A DNA stretch of 64,000 nt from Chryseobacterium sp. Leaf201. Lineage in GTDB: Bacteria; Bacteroidota; Bacteroidia; Flavobacteriales; Weeksellaceae. The stretch lies in contig NZ_LMKA01000052.1 in NCBI RefSeq assembly GCF_001421435.1, forward strand, positions 1 to 64,000. The letters are read 5' to 3'. A model generated the notes under the pieces. It searched no databases and was not told the origin of the DNA. It was given only the letters and a program-made list of their open reading frames with translations. Both the position numbers and the translations under genes were made by a program. This document shows positions 50,522 to 60,297 of the stretch, piece after piece (position 1 is the stretch's first letter; the number at the start of each line of letters is the position of its first letter).

Positions 50522-51991
50522 ATGACAAAACATACCTGCATCAGCATCTTTATTTTCTTCCTTTTCATCGGGAGCCTGAAAGCCCAAATTGATAAAAACT
50601 CACCTTTATTTATTGAACTGAAAAAACAGGACAGCCTCTTTTTTGAGCGCGGCTTCAATAACTGTGATATGACCTACCTGGAAAAATCAGTAGCCGGAGA
50701 TCTTAAGTTTTACCATGACAAAGGCGGTTTTCAGGATAAAAAATTATTTCTCGAGAGAACAAGACAGAATATCTGTTCCAATCCTGATCAGAAGCCCATC
50801 CGTAAAGTAATAGAAAGCAGCCTGGAGGTTTTCCCTCTGTATAATAACGGGAATCTGTATGGTGCGGTACAGTCCGGGGAACATCAGTTTTATATCCGGG
50901 AAAGGAATAAGGAAGATGTATTGGGAGGCCGGGCAAGATTCACGACGGTCTGGGTGAAAAAGGATGGAAACTGGATGATGAGTAATGTCCTCAGCTATGA
51001 TCACCAACAGCCGGATAAGGCACAAATTACAGACCCTCTCGAACAATTGATGAAGAATAACAACATTCCGACTTTAGGATTGGGCATTATAGAAGGTGGT
51101 AAACTGACACAGGTAAAAGTATACGGAACGCTTGACGGCAAAGCAGCGGCACCTTACAACAGTCTTTTTAATGTGGCGTCTTTAACCAAACCGATAACTG
51201 CAATGGTTGCCCTACGGCTGGTAAGCCTCGGGAAATGGAGCCTTGATGAACCGCTTTATCATTACTGGACGGATCCTGATCTTGCCAAGGATCCCCGGCA
51301 TAAAAAATTAACCACAAAATTGGTTTTAAGCCACCAGACCGGTTTCCCGAACTGGAGATGGCAGCGTAAAGATAATACGTTAAGTTTTGAATCTAATCCC
51401 GGAACCCGCTACCAATACTCAGGAGAAGGTTTTGAATATCTTCGGAAAGCAATCGAAAACAAATTCCATAAAAGCCTGGAACAGCTGGCAAAAGAACTTA
51501 TCTTCCAGCCTCTGAATATGAATGACACCAGCTATGTCTGGAAAGAGAAAAAAGACTCGGAAAGAATGGTTACAGGTTACGACAGAAATGGGAAACCTTA
51601 TGAAACGGTAAAGAATAAAACAGCGAATGCAGCAGATGATCTCATCACTTCGGTAGAAGATTACGGTAAATTTTTAGTAGCTGTACTGAATAACGACGAC
51701 CTGCTGTCACCAGCCGTTTTTGAAGCGGTGAAAACCAGGCAGGTTAAGATCAAAAACGATAAATATTTCGGGCTTGGCTTTGAAATATATGACTTGGAAA
51801 ACCATGAGATCGCCCTTTCCCACGGCGGTTCCGATAAAGGTGTCAATACTATTGCTTTTCTTCTGCCCGAAACAAAACAGGGCATTGTCATTTTCACCAA
51901 TGTTGAAAACGGATATACCGTTTATGAAGCCCTGATCAATCAATACTTTGGCGAGGCAGGAAAGAAGATTGTAGACATAGAAACAAAGTAA
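50522..51991 (+). CDS. Serine hydrolase (class C beta-lactamase fold), secreted
   Basis: The 489-residue protein has a signal peptide (about 1-21), an N-terminal SnoaL/DUF4440-like domain (about 30-165) and a beta-lactamase-type domain (about 170-480). The active-site Ser and Lys lie in VASLTKPITAM; the Tyr motif reads YSGEG, and the third motif HGGSD. Domain fusion of this type is common in Bacteroidota. It may be an esterase or peptidase; antibiotic resistance cannot be inferred. Confidence 0.85.
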   Translation: MTKHTCISIFIFFLFIGSLKAQIDKNSPLFIELKKQDSLFFERGFNNCDMTYLEKSVAGDLKFYHDKGGFQDKKLFLERTRQNICSNPDQKPIRKVIESSLEVFPLYNNGNLYGAVQSGEHQFYIRERNKEDVLGGRARFTTVWVKKDGNWMMSNVLSYDHQQPDKAQITDPLEQLMKNNNIPTLGLGIIEGGKLTQVKVYGTLDGKAAAPYNSLFNVASLTKPITAMVALRLVSLGKWSLDEPLYHYWTDPDLAKDPRHKKLTTKLVLSHQTGFPNWRWQRKDNTLSFESNPGTRYQYSGEGFEYLRKAIENKFHKSLEQLAKELIFQPLNMNDTSYVWKEKKDSERMVTGYDRNGKPYETVKNKTANAADDLITSVEDYGKFLVAVLNNDDLLSPAVFEAVKTRQVKIKNDKYFGLGFEIYDLENHEIALSHGGSDKGVNTIAFLLPETKQGIVIFTNVENGYTVYEALINQYFGEAGKKIVDIETK

Positions 51992-52014
51992 GGTTAAATA
52001 AAATAAAATGAAAT

Positions 52015-52043
52015 AAATTACAGTTAAATCTTAACTGTAATTT
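52015..52043. promoter_or_regulatory. 13-bp inverted repeat before the Rrf2 gene
   Basis: AAATTACAGTTAA and its complement are separated by 3 bases. It could end transcription of the serine hydrolase gene or be an operator. Confidence 0.5.
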
Positions 52044-52068
52044 ATTTTGTTACAATTAAAAAATTATT

Positions 52069-52076
52069 TACCTTTG
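52069..52076 (+). promoter_or_regulatory. TAnnTTTG promoter of the Rrf2 gene
   Basis: TACCTTTG lies 14 bases before the ATG. A TTACAATTAA sequence just upstream (near 52050) recurs near 52531 before the oxidoreductase gene and is a candidate Rrf2 binding site. Confidence 0.6.
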
Positions 52077-52089
52077 TCGGGTAATCAAG

Positions 52090-52500
52090 ATGAGTAACAC
52101 AAGATTTGCAACAGCAGTACATATCATGACACTCCTGGCGGACAGCCCGCAGGATTGGCTTACCTCTGAATGGATGGCAGGAAGCATTAACATTAATCCT
52201 GTAATGGTACGCAAAGAACTGAGTGTTCTGAGAGAAGCCGGTTTGGTGATCAGCAGACAGGGAAAAGAAGGTGGAAGTCAGCTATCCAGAAATGCGGAGG
52301 CCATTACGATTGCGGAGATTTATGCTGCGGTGAAAAATACGGATGTCTTAGGTAAAAAGAACCAGAAGCTCAATCCGCTTTGCCCGGTCGGAAAAGAAAT
52401 CAATAATCATTTAAACGACCTGTTTAAGGAAACAGATCAGCTGGTTATACAATTTCTTGGAAATAAAACCCTTAAAGAATTTACAGATCATTTCAGTTAA
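52090..52500 (+). CDS. Rrf2-family regulator
   Basis: The 136-residue protein has the winged-helix N-terminus of Rrf2 (RFATAVHIMTLLADS, then MVRKELSVLREAGLVISRQG with wing GKEGGSQLS). It has only one Cys in the usual Cys region (LNPLCPVGKE), so an iron-sulfur cluster of the three-Cys type is unlikely. It probably controls the next gene. Confidence 0.85.
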   Translation: MSNTRFATAVHIMTLLADSPQDWLTSEWMAGSININPVMVRKELSVLREAGLVISRQGKEGGSQLSRNAEAITIAEIYAAVKNTDVLGKKNQKLNPLCPVGKEINNHLNDLFKETDQLVIQFLGNKTLKEFTDHFS

Positions 52501-52556
52501 ATTTTTTTGATTATAAATGTAACAAAAATTATTACAATTAATTTAAATAAAAAATT

Positions 52557-53207
52557 ATGAAAAAAGTAGCAGTAATCGGAGCCACAGGATTTGTGGGTAC
52601 ACAGGTAGTTAAAGAATTATCAGACAGAGGATACGAAGTGGAAGCGGTCGTAAGGGATGCCTCAAAAGTTCAGCAGAATGAAAAAGTAACGGCAAAGAGT
52701 GTTGATGTAAACCATGTTGAGGAATTAGCGGAAGCTTTAAAAGGGAATGATGCGGTCATCAGTACATTCAATGCAGGCTGGACCAATCCAAACCTGTATG
52801 ATGATTTCCTGAACGGTTCCGTGAATATTGAAAAAGCAGTGGAACAGTCAGGGGTAAAAAGATTCATTACCGTTGGCGGGGCAGGCAGTCTGTTCATTGA
52901 CGGAAAACAACTGGTTGACGGTCCGGATTTCCCTGCCGATATCAAACCGGGAGCTACTGCCGCAAGAGATTACCTGAACAAAATTAAAGAAAACAATACG
53001 TTGGACTGGACGTTCTTCAGCCCGGCTATCGAAATGCATCCCGGAACGGCAGGCGTAAGAACAGGAAGCTACAGGACAGCCCTTGAAAATCCGGTATTTG
53101 ATGAAAACGGACGAAGCGTGCTTTCGGTAGAAGATGTTGCGGTAGCACTGGTAGATGAACTGGAGCAGAATAATCATATCCGTGAGCGTTTTACAGCGGC
53201 CTATTAA
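52557..53207 (+). CDS. NAD(P)H-binding oxidoreductase
   Basis: The 216-residue protein starts with a Rossmann motif VAVIGATGFVGTQVV and belongs to the atypical SDR (NmrA/YwnB-like) group. The pair of an Rrf2-type regulator and such an enzyme is common, often with a response to reactive electrophiles. It lies 56 bases after the regulator. Confidence 0.85.
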   Translation: MKKVAVIGATGFVGTQVVKELSDRGYEVEAVVRDASKVQQNEKVTAKSVDVNHVEELAEALKGNDAVISTFNAGWTNPNLYDDFLNGSVNIEKAVEQSGVKRFITVGGAGSLFIDGKQLVDGPDFPADIKPGATAARDYLNKIKENNTLDWTFFSPAIEMHPGTAGVRTGSYRTALENPVFDENGRSVLSVEDVAVALVDELEQNNHIRERFTAAY

Positions 53208-53230
53208 ATCTTTTTAGAATCGGCTTAAAA

Positions 53231-53269
53231 AATTACGGCGGCCTCGTTCTGAACGAGGCCGCCGTAATT
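53231..53269. terminator. Two-way terminator, 19-bp palindrome
   Basis: AATTACGGCGGCCTCGTTC and its complement are separated by one base, between converging genes. The form matches the palindrome at 30,589 with another sequence. Confidence 0.7.
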
Positions 53270-53292
53270 GCTCAATATAATCATTTAATCTC

Positions 53293-54312
53293 TTATAAAT
53301 TCATAAACAGTTTCGGGTTTACAGGCGTATTGTTTCTATGCACTTCATAATGAAGGTGCGGGCCTGTAGAGCGTCCGGAATTTCCTGATTTGGCAATTAC
53401 CTGTCCCACTTTTACCTTGTCGTTCACTTTAACCACCAGCTGGGACAAATGTCCGTAAAGCGTTGCCAGTCCGTTTCCGTGGGATACGATCACACAGTTT
53501 CCGTAACCGCCTTTCTGGCCTGAGAAAATGACTGTTCCGGCAGCCGTTGCCACCACATCTGAACCGAACGGCACTGCGATATCCAGTCCTTTATGAAACT
53601 GCATCTGGTCCGCTTCCGCCGGAGGATTGTTCCTTTCTGCCGGTTTTTCCGCACTGCTGCCTGCTGTATTTTTTGTTGATGGAGCTGCAGGAGCAGGAGT
53701 TGCAGGAGCCGCTTTCGGCGTTACCATCACCTTGACCTGTCTTTTCTCGCCATAACTGTCGGTAACCTCAATAATTCTTTCTACCGGTTCAGCCTTTACT
53801 TCCGGAACAGCAGGAGCCGCGGCAGGCTTTGGTGTATTCCCCGGAGTGGACTTTACAGAGGCCAAAACGGTTTTAAAAGGGATCGGATTCTTTCGGATCC
53901 CGAAATTTGATGAAATATATCCTTCAGTAGGCATTCCCAGAGGTACCTGCATCAGTTTTTTTTGAAGGTCCATCAGGTACTGGCTGTACCGGTTGGCCTG
54001 CTTGGCCAGGTAAATGGAATTGGAAATACTGTCTTTACTCAGGATCGTCAGTCTTTCGCTGGGCACATCTTTGGATTTCAGGAAAGAATTCAGTTCTGTA
54101 ACCGTCTGATCTACCAAAGTAAGATCCGTTTTCATTTTTAAATAATCAACACTGTCTTTTTCAGTATTTATTTTAACAAGATTTACTTCATAATTTTTAT
54201 CGTCTTTTTCAGAATACAGTTTGGCAATGAACATGCCCTGTGCAAAAACTACTGATAAAAGCCCTCCCAGAAGGATGTTTATGTTCCTTTTGCTGCTTAG
54301 AAAGTTTTTCAT
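53293..54312 (-). CDS. M23-family peptidoglycan peptidase
   Basis: The 339-residue protein has an N-terminal membrane anchor, a coiled-coil part (about 30-130), an Ala/Pro-rich linker (about 155-225) and a C-terminal LytM/M23 domain with HKGLDIAVPFG and GPHLHYEVH zinc motifs. It cuts peptidoglycan cross-bridges in the periplasm or activates such enzymes. Confidence 0.9.
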   Translation of the reverse strand: MKNFLSSKRNINILLGGLLSVVFAQGMFIAKLYSEKDDKNYEVNLVKINTEKDSVDYLKMKTDLTLVDQTVTELNSFLKSKDVPSERLTILSKDSISNSIYLAKQANRYSQYLMDLQKKLMQVPLGMPTEGYISSNFGIRKNPIPFKTVLASVKSTPGNTPKPAAAPAVPEVKAEPVERIIEVTDSYGEKRQVKVMVTPKAAPATPAPAAPSTKNTAGSSAEKPAERNNPPAEADQMQFHKGLDIAVPFGSDVVATAAGTVIFSGQKGGYGNCVIVSHGNGLATLYGHLSQLVVKVNDKVKVGQVIAKSGNSGRSTGPHLHYEVHRNNTPVNPKLFMNL

Positions 54313-54538
54313 TTTTCTTCTCTTAGTATATTACAAAACGGTTTAAGCCTGCAAATTTAATTAAAAATATACTTTATGGCATATTTTTAACAACACTTTA
54401 AGTATTTAAGTAAATAACGGGGAATTAGATATTTAATTGTGATTAAATATTAATTTTATCCGAAACCAGATTTTATCATGCATCGAAAGGCATGCTTCAA
54501 TCTTTGTTTTAATATATTTGCAATTCATATTTTCTATC

Positions 54539-55582
54539 ATGGCTAAAAAGAAAACGGATACAGAATCTAAATCGAATACGAAAAAAAGCAAAAATGATGT
54601 TGCGGTAGGGGTTGTCGGGAGCGGAAGTTTTGCAACGGCTATTGTAAAAATGCTTGTTGAAAACTGTAAAGTAGTGCATTGGTGCGTAAGAAATGAATAT
54701 GTAAAAGGAGCCATTGAGCAGAGAGGCCATAATCCGACATATCTTACGGCAGTTAATTTTAACCTTAAAAATTTAAAGCTGACTACCGATATCAATGAGC
54801 TGGTATCTGCCTGTGATACCATTGTGCTGGCCACGCCGTCAATCTATCTTTCTGATATGATGGATAATATGACCTGTGAGTACAAAGATAAGATTTTTGT
54901 TTCTGCCATTAAAGGGATTATCCCTAAAGTAAACGATGTGGTAGCCCATTACCTGAGAGATGAATTCAAGATCGGGTTCAGGAACCAGGCGGTGATTGCC
55001 GGGCCGTGTCACGCCGAAGAGGTAGCCATGGAAAGGCTTTCCTACCTTACGGTTGCTACCGTAGAAGAAGAAACTTCCCAGAAACTGGTAGACATATTCA
55101 ATTCTGATTTTATCAAGATGCGTTCCAGCAAAGATATCTTAGGAAACGAGTACAGTGCAATTCTTAAGAATATTTTCGCTATCGGAGCCGGGATCGCCAG
55201 CGGCCTTGGATACGGAGACAACTTTACGGCTGTTTTCGTTTCAAATGCCATCCGGGAAATGGAGACTTTCCTTGAAGCCATCTATGAAGCACCGCGGGAC
55301 GTGAATGAAAGTGCCTATTTAGGGGATTTACTCGTAACAGCGTATTCATTGTTTTCAAGAAACAGGAACCTCGGAAATCTGATCGGGAAAGGCTATACGG
55401 TGAAATCTGCAATTCAGTCCATGAACATGGTGGCAGAAGGATATTATGCGGCGGATTCCATTTATAAGACATCCAAAGAAAAAGGGCTCGCCCTTCCGAT
55501 TATCGATACCATCTACGGAATCCTGTATGAAGGGAAAAATGCAGAAAAGCAATACAAAAAACTCACAACAAAACTAAATTAA
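54539..55582 (+). CDS. gpsA: Glycerol-3-phosphate dehydrogenase [NAD(P)+]
   Basis: GpsA makes sn-glycerol-3-phosphate for phospholipid synthesis. From the ATG at 54539 the protein has 347 residues, with a Lys-rich N-terminal tail, the nucleotide motif VVGSGSFATA, the substrate segment GPCHAEEVA and the catalytic Lys in ILKNIFAIGAGIASGLG. An earlier start at 54518 is less likely. Confidence 0.92.
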   Translation: MAKKKTDTESKSNTKKSKNDVAVGVVGSGSFATAIVKMLVENCKVVHWCVRNEYVKGAIEQRGHNPTYLTAVNFNLKNLKLTTDINELVSACDTIVLATPSIYLSDMMDNMTCEYKDKIFVSAIKGIIPKVNDVVAHYLRDEFKIGFRNQAVIAGPCHAEEVAMERLSYLTVATVEEETSQKLVDIFNSDFIKMRSSKDILGNEYSAILKNIFAIGAGIASGLGYGDNFTAVFVSNAIREMETFLEAIYEAPRDVNESAYLGDLLVTAYSLFSRNRNLGNLIGKGYTVKSAIQSMNMVAEGYYAADSIYKTSKEKGLALPIIDTIYGILYEGKNAEKQYKKLTTKLN

Positions 55583-55816
55583 TTCAGGCAGGCCGGACTG
55601 TTTAGAGAATTTGCATCTGACGTTTAAAACCGTTACTTAATGGTGTTTTCTTTATTCCGGATGGAATAAGGGTTGAGATTTTACGCCTTAATGGCTTTGC
55701 CTGTACTCCATAAGCTATATCAAGGTTCATATAAAATAAGATTGTTAAACTTTTTAAACAAGTCTTTACTCTGAGAACTTTTCACGAAATTTGATATCAT
55801 ATTTAAATTTTAAATT

Positions 55817-57322
55817 ATGTCACAATCGCTTACAAGCAGAACGCCGAAACCGAAATACGACGTTGTTCTTATCGGTGGCGGAATCATGAGTGCCACTTTA
55901 GCTACTTTATTACATGAATTTAATCCGGATCTGGATATTGCCATATTTGAAAGACTGGGCAGGTTTGCCAAGGAAAGCACCGCAGCCTGGAACAATGCAG
56001 GAACAGGGCATTCTGCATTTTGTGAACTTAATTATACGCCTGAAAAGCCTGACGGAACCATAGATATTTCCAAAGCGGAAAGCATTGCCGAACAGTTTGA
56101 GATCTCCAAACAGTTCTGGTCTTATTTAATTACCAAAGGATATATCCACGAGCCCAAAGACTTTATCAATTCATGTCCGCACATGAGCCTGGTATTCGGT
56201 GAAAAAGATGCTGAATATTTAAAGAAGCGTCATGAAATCATGTCCGGTTCTGCTCTGTTTAAAGGAATGGAATTTTCTACCGATCATGAAAAGCTGAAAG
56301 AATGGATTCCACTGGTAATGAGCAAAAGAAATCCTTCAGAAGTGATGGCGGCTACAAAAATGGATCTGGGTACAGACGTTAATTTCGGGACCCTGACCAG
56401 AAAAATGGGCAGGCACCTGCTGGAAGATTCCAATGTGGAGGTTTTCCTCTACCATGAAATAAAAGACATTGATCCGAAAGAAGACGGAACCTGGGAAATG
56501 AAGGTGAAAGACAGGATCAACAACCATAAGCAGGAAGTGGAAGCCGGCTTCGTTTTCATCGGTGCAGGCGGTTACGCACTGCCGCTGCTGGAAAGTTCCG
56601 ATATCAAAGAAAGCGAGGGCTACGGAGGGTTCCCGGTTTCCGGACAGTGGCTGGTTACCCACAATCAGGAACTGGTAGAGAAACATCAGGCGAAAGTATA
56701 TACCCAGGCGACTGTTGATGCGCCTCCTATGTCTGTTCCGCATTTGGATTTAAGGATTATTGACGGCCAGAAAGCCTTACTGTTCGGCCCTTTTGCCGGA
56801 TTTTCAACAAAATTTCTGAAGGAAGGAAGCTATCTTGACCTTCCTGAAAGTGTCAATACAAAAAACATAAAATCTCTTTTCGGGGCCTGGTGGCATAATA
56901 TTGCGCTGACAAAATACCTGGTTCAGCAGGTAGCCATGAACAAAGCCCAGCGGATACAGCACCTCAGGGAGTTTGTTAAAGATGCCAGAGAAGAGGACTG
57001 GGAACTGAAAGTGGCCGGACAAAGGGTGCAGATCATCAAAAAAGATGAAAAAGCAGGCGGCAAGCTGGAGTTCGGTACTGAAGTGGTGGTCAATAAAGCC
57101 GGAACCATTGCTTCCCTTTTAGGTGCTTCTCCCGGTGCATCAACGGCAGTCTATGCCATGCTGAATGTCCTTGAAAGGTGCTTTCCTGAAAAACTGCACG
57201 GGGAATGGAAAGAAAAATTAGTGGAGATGATCCCTTCCTACGGTCAGAAGCTTTCTGCAAATCCTGAGCTTACAGAAAAAGTGAGGAACTATACAAAGGA
57301 AAAATTAAAACTTGAATACTAA
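55817..57322 (+). CDS. mqo: Malate:quinone oxidoreductase
   Basis: Mqo oxidises malate to oxaloacetate and passes electrons to the quinone pool at the inner membrane, in the TCA cycle. The 501-residue protein has the FAD motif VVLIGGGIMSATLA near residue 14, the family segment NNAGTGHSAFCELNYTP, and the C-terminal GASPGASTAVYAML. Length fits the family. Confidence 0.94.
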   Translation: MSQSLTSRTPKPKYDVVLIGGGIMSATLATLLHEFNPDLDIAIFERLGRFAKESTAAWNNAGTGHSAFCELNYTPEKPDGTIDISKAESIAEQFEISKQFWSYLITKGYIHEPKDFINSCPHMSLVFGEKDAEYLKKRHEIMSGSALFKGMEFSTDHEKLKEWIPLVMSKRNPSEVMAATKMDLGTDVNFGTLTRKMGRHLLEDSNVEVFLYHEIKDIDPKEDGTWEMKVKDRINNHKQEVEAGFVFIGAGGYALPLLESSDIKESEGYGGFPVSGQWLVTHNQELVEKHQAKVYTQATVDAPPMSVPHLDLRIIDGQKALLFGPFAGFSTKFLKEGSYLDLPESVNTKNIKSLFGAWWHNIALTKYLVQQVAMNKAQRIQHLREFVKDAREEDWELKVAGQRVQIIKKDEKAGGKLEFGTEVVVNKAGTIASLLGASPGASTAVYAMLNVLERCFPEKLHGEWKEKLVEMIPSYGQKLSANPELTEKVRNYTKEKLKLEY

Positions 57323-57330
57323 ACCCCTGT

Positions 57331-57395
57331 AATGAGCAATGGGTGATAATCAATTATCTTTACAGATTACTTATTACCCATTACTTATCATTAAA
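57331..57395. repeat. Dispersed imperfect palindrome
   Basis: AATGAGCAATGGGTGATAA and TTATTACCCATTACTTATCATT form an imperfect hairpin. Similar TTACCCATTAC segments occur at 21,520-21,545, 21,815-21,840 and 22,455-22,520, so it is a repeat of this genome. Confidence 0.5.
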
Positions 57396-57401
57396 ATTAA
57401 G

Positions 57402-57803
57402 ATGTCTGATACCCTTGTAAAACCGGTTATTGTAAAAGAACTCTTAGAATCCCTTCAGGCAAAAATAGAAGAGGAGCAGCAGGTCATTGTCCATTGCTGT
57501 TTTCCGGCATCACCGTTTTTGGGGAACCTGATCAGGATCTGGAATACCACTTATCTTTATGATAACCAGTCGGAGCACAAAAGCCGCCTCATTCATGCGG
57601 AAAACATTACCATTTACCCGAACTGGACACCCGTTCCGTTTATGAGAGACTTTTGGTTCACCCTCGTTTTTTCAGGTCTCCCGAAAGACTGTAAAAGTTT
57701 TGATCTGAAAGAAGTCATCCCTGAAGAAGGCGGATTTTTTGTAGAATCAATCAAACGAAATTCTTCAGATATTTACCGCGTGAAGATTTCTGAATCTTAT
57801 TAA
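57402..57803 (+). CDS. Hypothetical protein
   Basis: From the ATG at 57402 the 133-residue protein has no signal peptide. Segments VIVHCCFPASPFLGNLIRIW and FMRDFWFTLVFSGLP are distinctive but I do not know the family. Confidence 0.65.
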   Translation: MSDTLVKPVIVKELLESLQAKIEEEQQVIVHCCFPASPFLGNLIRIWNTTYLYDNQSEHKSRLIHAENITIYPNWTPVPFMRDFWFTLVFSGLPKDCKSFDLKEVIPEEGGFFVESIKRNSSDIYRVKISESY

Positions 57804-57837
57804 CCCATCCAAGCCGGCTCAATCAAAAAAACGAAAT

Positions 57838-58266
57838 ATGAAAATCAAAATTCTGTCTTTTCTAATGATGATATTTTTCTTTGGAAATACATCGGCACAG
57901 GAAATTAAAAAGCATCTTTATAAAGGTAACATCGATAAATACCCGGTAACATTATACCTTGTTGAAGAAATATCCGGATGCCCGACTACGCATTACAGCG
58001 GCATGTATAAATATGATAATGCAAGCGAATGGCTGTATCTCGAAATTTCAGACGATGAAGAAAATAAGCTGGTCATGGTGGAAGGAGGAATCACTGGAAT
58101 CATCAGTGTGAAAAGAAATGGTGAAAATCTTACCGGCTATTGGATTTCACCGGACGGAAACAAGAAACTGAATGTAACCCTAAAAAAAGCTCCGGTCAAC
58201 AGCAAAACCCTGAAGCCTTACGAAGAATGGTACGACCAGGTAAACTATGAAATGAATGATTGCTGA
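57838..58266 (+). CDS. Small secreted protein
   Basis: The 142-residue protein has a signal peptide (about 1-20, FFGNTSAQ) and a beta-rich body (YKGNIDKYPVTLYLVEE) with two or three Cys. Function unknown. Confidence 0.65.
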   Translation: MKIKILSFLMMIFFFGNTSAQEIKKHLYKGNIDKYPVTLYLVEEISGCPTTHYSGMYKYDNASEWLYLEISDDEENKLVMVEGGITGIISVKRNGENLTGYWISPDGNKKLNVTLKKAPVNSKTLKPYEEWYDQVNYEMNDC

Positions 58267-58326
58267 TAAAACATTCAACGCTGCTGAAGTTCATATTCAA
58301 AAAATCAAAGTTAACACGTTCCATCA

Positions 58327-58938
58327 ATGAAAAATTACCTGTTCATCTTTTTGCTGTTCCCGATAATAAGCTTTGCCCAGAAAGCCTCAAAAGAAAAGCT
58401 GGAAGTAGAAAAGTTTCAGAAAGCACTGAACAAAGAATATCTGGATCCGAAAGAAACGCCTCTGCGGGGAGATCATTTCACGAATTTTAAAGCGCACCCG
58501 TTCTTTCCGGTTGATTTAAAATACAGGGTTACGGCAAAACTTTTAAAAACAGAAAATGCAGAACCTTTTGGTCTTCCCACTTCATCCGGCAAAACAAAAC
58601 CGTACCGGGAATACGGCAAGGCCACATTTACTTTAGAAGGAAAATCATATACGTTAACCCTATACCAAAGCCTGGATTTGATAAAACAGGCAAAATACAG
58701 AAATTACCTTTTCCTGCCTTTCCGGGATCTGACCAATGAAAAAGAAACCTACGGCGGAGGAAAATACCTTGACCTTACCATCCCGAAAGGCAATCTCATT
58801 GTGCTGGATTTTAATAAATCCTACCATCCTTACTGTGCCTATAATGCTTATGATTACAACTGTCCGGTTGTGCCTGAAGAAAACAGGCTGCCGGTAGAAA
58901 TCCGTGCGGGCGTTATGTATGAAGATATCTATCATTAA
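58327..58938 (+). CDS. DUF1684 domain protein, secreted
   Basis: The 203-residue protein has a signal peptide (FAQ end near residue 18) and the DUF1684 segments YREYGKATFTLEGKSYTLTLYQ, FLPFRDLT and GGGKYLDL with HPYCAYN and YNCPVVPEEN. The family's role is unknown. Confidence 0.83.
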   Translation: MKNYLFIFLLFPIISFAQKASKEKLEVEKFQKALNKEYLDPKETPLRGDHFTNFKAHPFFPVDLKYRVTAKLLKTENAEPFGLPTSSGKTKPYREYGKATFTLEGKSYTLTLYQSLDLIKQAKYRNYLFLPFRDLTNEKETYGGGKYLDLTIPKGNLIVLDFNKSYHPYCAYNAYDYNCPVVPEENRLPVEIRAGVMYEDIYH

Positions 58939-58941
58939 CCT

Positions 58942-59472
58942 ATGGTGAGCCTGCAGTTTTACAGCGAAAAAGATTTTAACGGAGTAAATTATCCGCTGGA
59001 TCAGATCCAGGCAGGATATACTTCCACTGCGGCATCTGCACTGAAGAGAATCTCAGAAAGGAATACCGGTCTGGAATTTGCCGTTACCGTTTTCAGCAAT
59101 GAAAAGCCTGCCGGTTTTTTTACCCTGGATTTCGGTGATGATAAGCTTGATGCAACAGACAACCCGAATTCCGTACTGCTGCGTTCTCTATCCGTTAATC
59201 CGGAGTTTCAGGGGAAGGGAATAGGGAAAGCCGTCATGCTGCAGATCGATGCTTTCGTGCGTAAAAATTTTAAAGAATGCAATGAAATTGTCCTGGCGGT
59301 AAACCATGATAACAGTTCTGCTTACGAACTGTACTGTAAAGCAGGGTATCATGACGGAGGCCGGACCAAAACCGGCAGAAACGGGCTGCAATATCTGATG
59401 CATAAAAACTTTAAGAAATTTTTAATCCGTATTTTTATGTTTGGCGTGATCCTTTCTTCTAAACTCAGGTAA
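58942..59472 (+). CDS. GNAT-family acetyltransferase
   Basis: The 176-residue protein has the acetyl-CoA motif NPEFQGKGIGKAVM near residue 89 and VNHDNSSAYELYCKAGYH further on. The substrate is unknown. It starts 3 bases after the DUF1684 gene. Confidence 0.87.
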   Translation: MVSLQFYSEKDFNGVNYPLDQIQAGYTSTAASALKRISERNTGLEFAVTVFSNEKPAGFFTLDFGDDKLDATDNPNSVLLRSLSVNPEFQGKGIGKAVMLQIDAFVRKNFKECNEIVLAVNHDNSSAYELYCKAGYHDGGRTKTGRNGLQYLMHKNFKKFLIRIFMFGVILSSKLR

Positions 59473-59487
59473 TTCAAATCATAAAAC

Positions 59488-60297
59488 ATGGAAATCTCTC
59501 TTCAAAATCAGGTCGCTGTAGTTACAGGAAGCTCCAGCGGAATCGGTTCCGGAATCGCAAAATCACTGGCTTCGGCCGGCGCAACCGTTGTTATTAACCA
59601 TTCCTCAGAAAGGTCAGCCGCAGAAGCCGAAGCCGTTCTCAAAGAAATTACCGAAGCAGGCGGAAAAGGAATAGTCTGTCAGTGTGATGTTTCCAAAGAA
59701 GACCAGGTGGTAAAAATGTTTCAGGACGTGGTTTCACAGCTCGGGACTGTCGATATCCTGGTTAACAATGCAGGTGTTCAGAAAGATGCCAAATTTACTG
59801 AAATGACCCTCGACCAGTGGAATACCGTGATCGGCATCAACCTTACCGGCCAGTTTCTCTGTGCAAGAGAGGCCATTAAAGAATTTCTCCGCCGCGGAAT
59901 CGATCCTTCTCGCTCCGTTGCCTGCGGAAAAATTATCCATATCAGTTCGGTGCACGAAGTTATTCCATGGGCAGGACATGCCAACTATGCTGCGAGTAAA
60001 GGGGCAATCAGAATGTTGATGCAGACGCTGGCGCAGGAATACGGAGCCGATAAAATCCGTGTTAATTCCATCTGTCCCGGTGCCATTCAGACACCCATCA
60101 ATAAAGATGCCTGGAGCACTCCCGATGCATTAAATTCACTCATGACCTTAGTTCCCTACAACAGGATCGGTCAGCCGCAGGATATCGGGAACCTTGCTGT
60201 TTTTCTGGCAAGCGACTTTGCAGACTATATCACCGGAGCCAGTATTTTCGTTGATGGCGGCATGACTACTTTTGAGAGCTTCTCAACAGGAGGATAG
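59488..60297 (+). CDS. SDR oxidoreductase, glucose 1-dehydrogenase-like
   Basis: The 269-residue protein has TGSSSGIGSGIA, the NNAG motif and the active site Ser/YAASK (residues near 150-172), all intact. Sequence style (GKIIHISSVHEVIPWAGHANYAASK) is that of glucose 1-dehydrogenases. The glucosidase gene that follows could supply glucose. Confidence 0.88.
   Translation: MEISLQNQVAVVTGSSSGIGSGIAKSLASAGATVVINHSSERSAAEAEAVLKEITEAGGKGIVCQCDVSKEDQVVKMFQDVVSQLGTVDILVNNAGVQKDAKFTEMTLDQWNTVIGINLTGQFLCAREAIKEFLRRGIDPSRSVACGKIIHISSVHEVIPWAGHANYAASKGAIRMLMQTLAQEYGADKIRVNSICPGAIQTPINKDAWSTPDALNSLMTLVPYNRIGQPQDIGNLAVFLASDFADYITGASIFVDGGMTTFESFSTGG

Noticed and set aside
50522-51991. Beta-lactamase resistance gene
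   Set aside because: The fold is shared with many esterases and peptidases, the Tyr motif is YSG rather than YSN/YAN, and a SnoaL-like domain is fused to it.
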